Shown: positions 59,136-64,000 of the stretch, piece after piece
Layout of the letters: every line of letters begins with the position of its first letter
Position numbering within the stretch: position 1 is the first letter of the stretch
Source of the DNA: Leucobacter sp. 7(1)
GTDB lineage: Bacteria > Actinomycetota > Actinomycetes > Actinomycetales > Microbacteriaceae
Length of the DNA: 64,000 nt
Reading direction: 5' to 3'
Assembly: GCF_900163635.1 (NCBI RefSeq)
Contig: NZ_FUID01000014.1
Span: forward strand, 1-64,000
Notes under the pieces: model-generated
The model's database searches: none
What the model was told of the DNA's origin: nothing
The model's input: only the letters and a program-made list of their open reading frames with translations
Program-made: the position numbers and the translations under genes

Positions 59136-60293
59136 GTGAGCGACGAGAAAACGAGCGTGACATCGGGTCCCGCACCCCGGGACTTCACGGGTTCGGGTGC
59201 CTTCGGCCCGGTCTGGCGAGAACGCCGCCGATCCCGCCGCTCACTCGTGGTCGCCGGGCTCGCGAGCGTACTGCTCCTCGCCGCCGTCATCCCGTCTCCG
59301 TACACGATCGAACGGCCGGGACCCGTCGTGAACACGCTCGGTGAGGTGCAAATCGAGGGCGAGGCCCAGCCCGTGATCTCCTTGCCGGGCAGCGAGACGT
59401 ATCCGACGACCGGCACGCTCAACCTGCTGACAGTCTCGCTCGTGGGTAGCCCGGAACACCCGGTGTCCTGGTTGTCCCTCATTCCCGCGGTGGTGGATCC
59501 GACTCAGCGAATCCAGCCGCGCACGAACTTCTTCCCCGAGGGCAGCACACTCGAAGATCGCGAGGCGCAGGGCACCGTTCAGATGCAGTCTTCGCAGGCG
59601 CAGGCAGCAGCGGCGGCGTTCCGGGAACTTGGACACGACGTGCCTGTAGAACTGATCGTCGCCGCCGTTTCTGAGGATGGCCCCGCCGAAGGGATCCTGC
59701 GCGAGGGGGACGTCCTCACAGCGATTGCTGGCGAGCCCGTGGCGGACTTCGCTGGGCTCCGTGCCGCGATTGTGGCGTCTGGGGCCGATACGGAACTGAC
59801 ACTCACCGTGGAGCGAGATGGTGAACCGCAGGACGTGGCGCTCACGCCGCAGGTCCCGGATGGGGGAGGGGACCCGCTCATCGGAGCCGTCATCGCCACG
59901 ACATTCGAGCTCCCCATCGAGGTCGATATCTCGCTCTCCGAGATCGGCGGTCCGAGCGCGGGCATGATCTTCGCGCTCGCAATCATCGATCAGCTCACCC
60001 CGGGTGCCATGCTTGGCGACCTCACCGTGAGCGGCACGGGTACCGTCACTGACGCCGGCATTGTCGGTCCGATTGGTGGGCTCGAACAGAAGCTCTGGGC
60101 CGCCGCCCGCGCCGAAAGCGATCTGTTCCTGATGCCGGTGGGCAACTGCGGTGACCTGCCGAAGCGGCTCCCGTCTGGCATCGACGTTGCTCCGGTCGAG
60201 ACTCTCGAAGAAGCGATGGGTGTGATCGAGGATGCGGCCGCAGGCAAACCGGTGCCCGGGATCGAGCGCTGCGAGGCCGCGCCAGCGCAGTGA
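59136..60293 (+). CDS. Membrane-anchored PDZ and Lon-type serine protease
   Basis: A 385-residue protein with one N-terminal membrane helix (LVVAGLASVLLLAAVIPS), an extracellular part, a PDZ domain (about 190-265, with GPAEGILREGDVLTAIAGEPV) and a Lon (S16) catalytic domain. The catalytic Ser is in EIGGPSAGMIFAL and the Lys in GPIGGLEQKLWAA. GTG 59136 has GGGGA upstream; the frame extends to 59064 without support. Homologues sit beside UPF0182 proteins in many actinobacteria, which suggests a shared role at the envelope, possibly cleavage of misfolded exported proteins. Confidence 0.87.
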   Translation: MSDEKTSVTSGPAPRDFTGSGAFGPVWRERRRSRRSLVVAGLASVLLLAAVIPSPYTIERPGPVVNTLGEVQIEGEAQPVISLPGSETYPTTGTLNLLTVSLVGSPEHPVSWLSLIPAVVDPTQRIQPRTNFFPEGSTLEDREAQGTVQMQSSQAQAAAAAFRELGHDVPVELIVAAVSEDGPAEGILREGDVLTAIAGEPVADFAGLRAAIVASGADTELTLTVERDGEPQDVALTPQVPDGGGDPLIGAVIATTFELPIEVDISLSEIGGPSAGMIFALAIIDQLTPGAMLGDLTVSGTGTVTDAGIVGPIGGLEQKLWAAARAESDLFLMPVGNCGDLPKRLPSGIDVAPVETLEEAMGVIEDAAAGKPVPGIERCEAAPAQ

Positions 60294-60386
60294 ACCCGGA
60301 GGATTGTCAGCGCCGACCGATAGGCTAACTGGCGGAACCCGCCCGGCAGCAGCCGGTGCCATACCGACAGGAAAGTACTCAGAGAC

Positions 60387-63300
60387 GTGACCGACCAGAA
60401 CGCAGAAGCTCAGGCCGCCCGTCAGCGCCGCATTTCCCCACTCGCCGCCACGATCGTGTTGGTGGTGATCCTGATCCTTGGCTTCCTCGCGGTTGCTGCG
60501 GTGACGGCGGAGGTGCTGTGGTACCGGCAGACCGGATATCTCCCGGTATTGATGACCCAGTGGATCGCCGCGGCGGTGATGTTCGTCATCGGTTTCCTTG
60601 GGATGGCGGTGCCGCTATTTTTCGCGATTGATATCGCCTATCGAAAACGCCCGGTCTACGCTCGGCTGACCGCCCAGCTCGATCGCTACCAGGAACTCTT
60701 CGAGCCGCTGCGGCGCCTCGTGAAGTGGGGCCTGCCCGCGGTGATCGGTCTCTTCGCGGGCGTGACCGCCGCGGCACAGTGGCAGAACATCTTGCTGTGG
60801 CTGAACAGCACGCCGACCGGGGAGAAGGATCCGCAGTTCGGCTTCGATGTCTCGTTCTTCCTGTTTGACCTTCCGGTCTTCCAGGGTGCGGTCGGCTTCG
60901 CGTCGGCCGTGGCCCTCATCGCGCTGATCGCCGGGGTGGCCACGAGCTACCTCTACGGCGGCATCGCCTTCTCGGGTCGCGACGTGCGCGTCTCGAAGGC
61001 GACCCGAATTCAGGCGGCAGTGCTCGCCACGATCTACCTGCTGTTGCAGGCTGTCAGCCTCTGGCTCGACCAGTATCGTGCCCTGACAAGCAGCGCCGGG
61101 CTGCGCACCGGTGCAATGTTCCAGGACGTGCACGCCGTGATCCCGGGTAAGCAGATCCTCGCAGGCATCGCCATCATCGTCGCGATCTTGTTCCTCGTCA
61201 CCGCCTTCACCGGCAAGTGGCGTCTGCCCGTTGTCGGCACCGCCCTGTTCCTCGTGTCGAGCATCGTGCTCGGTGTGGGATACCCGTGGGCGATCCAGCA
61301 GTTCCAGGTGCGACCCGATGAGAAGAGCCTGGAGTCCGAGTACATCCAGCGCAACATCGACGCGACCCGTGTGGCCTACGGCTTGGACGAGGTTGAAGTT
61401 GAACGCTACGACGCCGTGACTGACGCGGAGCCCGGCGCGCTCCGCGACGACGCGCTGGCAACCGCGAACATCCGCATCATCGACCCTGAGGTCGTGTCAC
61501 CCACGTTCTCCCAGCTTGAGCAGATCCGCCAGTACTACCAGTTCCCGAAGTCGCTGAGCGTTGACCGCTACGAGATCGACGGTCAGGTTGAGGACACGGT
61601 GAGCGCGGTGCGCGACATCAACATTGAGGATCAGACCGGGTGGTACAACCGGACCCTGGTCTACACGCACGGCTATGGTCTGGTCGCGGCGTTCGGCAAC
61701 CAGCGTTCACCCGGCGGGGAGCCCGTATTCCTCGAGAACGGGATTCCCACGAGCGGCAAGCTCGGCGAGTTTGAACCCCGCGTGTACTTCGGACAGAACT
61801 CTCCCGAGTACTCGATTGTCGGCGGTGAGCGCACGAAGCCCATCGAGCTCGACTTCCCGGCGGATGGCGAGAGCAGCGCCGAAGCGACCGCGGACGATCC
61901 CGTGCCCGCCGATCCCGAGGCAACCGAGGCCGCCGCGGAGGCGTCGGCTGAAGAGCCCGCAGCGGAAGACGCTCCTGAGGAAGAAGCCGCGGACTCCGGG
62001 CGTCAGAACATGACGACCTTCGGCGGCGACGGCGGCCCGGAACTCAGCAACATCTTCACGAAGCTGATCTACGCGCTGAAGTTCCAGGACATGGAGGTGC
62101 TGCTCTCCGGTGCCGTGGTCGACGGGTCGCAGATCCTGTACGACCGTGACCCGGTGGAGCGTGTCCAGAAGGTGGCGCCGTACCTTACGCTCGATAAGGC
62201 CCCGTACGCCTCGGTCGTTGACGGCCGGATCGTGTGGATCGTTGACGGCTACACAACCTCTGCGGACTACCCGTACTCCGAGGTCAAGGACATGAACGAC
62301 CTCACTGTCGACTCGGCGAACAAGACGCGCGACCCGATGCCGAAGCCGGTGAACTACATCCGGAACTCGGTGAAGGCCACGGTTGACGCCTACGACGGCA
62401 AGGTGTCGCTGTACGCCTGGGATACCGAGGACCCGCTGCTCAAGTCCTGGGGCAAGATCTTCCCGGACACCCTGAAGCCGGTCACGGAGATGAGCGGTGG
62501 CCTCCTGAGCCACGTGCGCTACCCGACGGATCTGTTCAAGGTGCAGCGCTCGGTGCTTGGTGAATACCACGTCACCGACCCGGACGCGTTCTACTCGGCC
62601 GAGGATCGCTGGCGCACGCCGAACGATCCGGTAGCAAGTGCCGCTGCCGACGCGCAGAAGCTGGCGCAGCCGCCGTACTACCTGACGCTCGCGGCGGGTG
62701 CAGGCGCTGATCCGAACTTCTCGATCTACTCCACCTACATCCCGGACGCGCGGGGCGAGGGACAGCGAGATATCCTCACCGGATACCTTGCCGCGAACTC
62801 AAACGCCGGTTCGAAGGACGGGGCAATTTCTGAGGACTACGGGACGCTGAAGCTACTCACGCTGCCGAAGAGCAACTCGATCCCCGGCCCCGGCCAGGTG
62901 CAGAACAGCTTCACCACCGACTCCAAGGTGTCGAACCTGCTGAACATCCTGCGCCAGGGCGAGAGTAAGGTCATCAGCGGGAACCTGCTGACGCTCCCCG
63001 TCGGTGGTGGACTGCTCTATGTGCAGCCCGTCTACGTGCAGGCGTCCTCGGGTACGAGCTTCCCGATCCTGCAGAAGGTGCTTGTCTCCTTCGGTGACGA
63101 CATCGCATTCGAGGACACGCTCGACGCGGCGCTCGACGAGCTCTTCGGCGGCAGCTCGGGTGCAAATGCTGGTGATGGTGGGGTGCCCGTCACGCCCGGG
63201 GACGGCGCGACGCCGCCCGCGGACGGAGACGAGAGCACGAGCGGCGGCAGCACTGGCGGCTCAAGCGACCCGATGGACGCCGTGTTGCAGGAGATGCAGC

Positions 63301-63410
63301 AGGCCATCAAGGACCGCGATGCGGCAATGAAGGCGGGCGACTGGACGGCGTACGGTGAGGCCGACGAGAAGCTGCGGGACGCGCTCGAGAACGCGCTGCA
63401 GGGCAGTTAG
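60387..63410 (+). CDS. UPF0182 family large membrane protein
   Basis: A 1007-residue protein of COG1615/UPF0182. About seven hydrophobic helices occupy residues 1-310, and the rest is a large extracellular domain with conserved segments (GWYNRTLVYTHGYGL, GFGRQ-type loops, WIVDGYTTSADYPYSE, LRYPTDLF-like). A Glu/Ala-rich acidic insert lies near 61870-61995. The C-terminus is Gly/Ser/Asp-rich then helical. The GTG start has AGGAAAG upstream, and TAGGCT at about 60321 may be a -10. Function unknown; conserved next to the PDZ-Lon protease. Confidence 0.88.
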   Translation: MTDQNAEAQAARQRRISPLAATIVLVVILILGFLAVAAVTAEVLWYRQTGYLPVLMTQWIAAAVMFVIGFLGMAVPLFFAIDIAYRKRPVYARLTAQLDRYQELFEPLRRLVKWGLPAVIGLFAGVTAAAQWQNILLWLNSTPTGEKDPQFGFDVSFFLFDLPVFQGAVGFASAVALIALIAGVATSYLYGGIAFSGRDVRVSKATRIQAAVLATIYLLLQAVSLWLDQYRALTSSAGLRTGAMFQDVHAVIPGKQILAGIAIIVAILFLVTAFTGKWRLPVVGTALFLVSSIVLGVGYPWAIQQFQVRPDEKSLESEYIQRNIDATRVAYGLDEVEVERYDAVTDAEPGALRDDALATANIRIIDPEVVSPTFSQLEQIRQYYQFPKSLSVDRYEIDGQVEDTVSAVRDINIEDQTGWYNRTLVYTHGYGLVAAFGNQRSPGGEPVFLENGIPTSGKLGEFEPRVYFGQNSPEYSIVGGERTKPIELDFPADGESSAEATADDPVPADPEATEAAAEASAEEPAAEDAPEEEAADSGRQNMTTFGGDGGPELSNIFTKLIYALKFQDMEVLLSGAVVDGSQILYDRDPVERVQKVAPYLTLDKAPYASVVDGRIVWIVDGYTTSADYPYSEVKDMNDLTVDSANKTRDPMPKPVNYIRNSVKATVDAYDGKVSLYAWDTEDPLLKSWGKIFPDTLKPVTEMSGGLLSHVRYPTDLFKVQRSVLGEYHVTDPDAFYSAEDRWRTPNDPVASAAADAQKLAQPPYYLTLAAGAGADPNFSIYSTYIPDARGEGQRDILTGYLAANSNAGSKDGAISEDYGTLKLLTLPKSNSIPGPGQVQNSFTTDSKVSNLLNILRQGESKVISGNLLTLPVGGGLLYVQPVYVQASSGTSFPILQKVLVSFGDDIAFEDTLDAALDELFGGSSGANAGDGGVPVTPGDGATPPADGDESTSGGSTGGSSDPMDAVLQEMQQAIKDRDAAMKAGDWTAYGEADEKLRDALENALQGS

Positions 63411-63416
63411 TGTGCT

Positions 63417-63448
63417 GGCCTGGGCGGCGCAGCAGCGCCGCCCGGGCC
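63417..63448 (+). terminator. Terminator hairpin of the UPF0182 gene
   Basis: GGCCTGGGCGGCGC (63417-63430) pairs with GCGCCGCCCGGGCC (63435-63448), 14 pairs with one U-G, seven bases after the stop. Confidence 0.6.
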
Positions 63449-63462
63449 TGCACACCACAACC

Positions 63463-63540
63463 TGACCACGTCCCTACCAAACGACCCCGGAGTTGCAGGA
63501 TCTCCTGCAACTCCGGGGTCGTTTGGTGTGTTGGGGGTCG
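63463..63540. repeat. Palindromic element with 24-base perfect arms and paired GGGTCG boxes
   Basis: Arms 63477-63500 and 63503-63526 are perfectly complementary around a two-base centre. GGGTCG occurs at 63516-63521 and again at 63535-63540, 19 bases apart; on the left CGACCC lies at 63482-63487 with a degenerate TGACCA 19 bases before it. This is the same layout as the element at 23925-24004. It lies between the convergent UPF0182 and ATPase genes and could also terminate transcription. Confidence 0.7.
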
Positions 63541-63575
63541 TTTCGTGTGCGGCGGGGAGCGTCGAGCGAGTCCGG

Positions 63576-64000
63576 CTAACGCTTGGGCCAGCTCCAGTGC
63601 GGACCCTCGAATCGGAGTTGGCCGCGCACGGAGGTCGCGCCGCCCTCCTTCTCGAGCTCGATCAGCTGAGCTTCGTGCGCGAGTGCCTGGACAAGCGGCT
63701 GTGCGTGTGTGACCACCACCACCTGTGTGTGCTGGGCGGCGTCGCCGATCAGCGCAGCGAGCACGGGGAGCAGGCTCGGATGCAGGCTGCCCTCGGGCTC
63801 GTTCAAGACGAGCAGCTCGGGTGGGCGCGGGCTCAAGAGCGCGGTTGCGAGCAGAAGGAAACGGAGCGTGCCGTCCGAGAGCTCCGCGGCGCTCACACGG
63901 CGTTCGAGGCCTGGCTGCGTGAGGCACACCTGTGCCACTCCGTGATTGTCGCCGTCGAGCACGATCTCGGAGCCCCCAAAAGCGTCCGCAACGGCGCGCT
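63576..64000 (-). CDS. AAA-family ATPase, C-terminal part (cut by the window edge)
   Basis: The last 141 residues of a gene whose start lies beyond base 64000; the frame is open to the edge. The visible part holds the ABC/SMC-like signature and Walker B regions: SAAELSDGTLRFLLLATALL, then LLVLNEPEGSLHPSLLP and QVVVVTHAQPLVQAL. This matches the COG4637-type AAA ATPases related to RecF/OLD proteins. Walker A is not in the window. Asn stands where the first Asp of Walker B is usual, which is common in this group. Function unknown. Confidence 0.8.
   Translation of the reverse strand, partial: RAVADAFGGSEIVLDGDNHGVAQVCLTQPGLERRVSAAELSDGTLRFLLLATALLSPRPPELLVLNEPEGSLHPSLLPVLAALIGDAAQHTQVVVVTHAQPLVQALAHEAQLIELEKEGGATSVRGQLRFEGPHWSWPKR

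Noticed and set aside
1-64000. rRNA, tRNA, prophage, toxin-antitoxin or classical defence island
   Set aside because: Intergenic spaces are short and none shows a tRNA cloverleaf, rRNA segment, phage structural gene, or toxin-antitoxin pair that I can support.

Overview
The window is high-GC DNA with dense genes, frequent GTG starts, many 4-base start/stop overlaps and many start codons placed 6-7 bases after a TANNNT hexamer, which suggests leaderless mRNAs. Together with actinobacterial families (AdnA/AdnB, UvrD2, UPF0182, DUF2342, CmtR, ECF41) this points to an actinomycete. The gene content fits Microbacteriaceae and a Leucobacter-like organism is plausible, but there is no 16S gene here to prove it. 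I see about 53 protein genes (one cut by the right edge), no rRNA or tRNA, no CRISPR array, no insertion sequence and no phage.

Layout. 0.2-2.5 kb: a solitary DNA methyltransferase overlapping a MocR regulator that has Arg where the PLP lysine should be. 2.6-7.3 kb: a guanidino-compound module (agmatinase family, nitrilase-family amidohydrolase, APC permease, LacI regulator) with LacI-like operators inside the promoters. 7.3-10 kb: polyprenyl synthase, DtxR-type repressor, a hypothetical gene. 9.9-13 kb: an ECF41 sigma factor, a divergent monooxygenase-fold gene with an ECF41-like promoter, and an orphan cytochrome b coupled to it. 13.1-15.4 kb: CmtR-type Cd/Pb sensor and its P-type ATPase. 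15.5-17.8 kb: PadR, DUF1048 and a DrrAB-like ABC exporter. 17.9-24.5 kb: SDR, GNAT, lipoprotein, DHA2 efflux pump, LysR, a PLP fold-I decarboxylase with a hairpin leader, and a small membrane protein. 24.6-31.5 kb: DUF885, YchJ, carotenoid-type oxidoreductase, aminopeptidase P, PHP phosphoesterase, alpha/beta hydrolase. 31.6-35.1 kb: a TPP riboswitch controlling a thiamine-precursor ABC importer, with a divergent YkoF-like gene. 35.2-44.3 kb: DEAD-box helicase, ferritin-like protein, RlmC, NRDE protein, CoaBC, DUF3107, penicillin acylase family.

44.4-63.4 kb is a block whose gene order and orientation match, from memory, the M. tuberculosis Rv3202c-Rv3193c region: adnA, adnB, nudC, uvrD2, a ThiF/TOMM-like protein, DUF2342, a PDZ-Lon protease and UPF0182. 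Here the whiB7 and ABC1-kinase genes are absent, an AraC regulator and a degenerate phosphotransferase-fold protein sit between adnB and nudC, NudC lacks its zinc cysteines, and UvrD2 stops soon after the motor domain. The window ends inside an AAA ATPase.

Most unusual observations: the ECF41/monooxygenase/orphan cytochrome b unit, the LacI-controlled guanidino module, the MocR lacking its lysine, the pseudokinase-like protein at the repair locus, the ThiF-like protein without a visible partner, two dispersed palindromic elements of identical architecture, and the widespread leaderless promoters.
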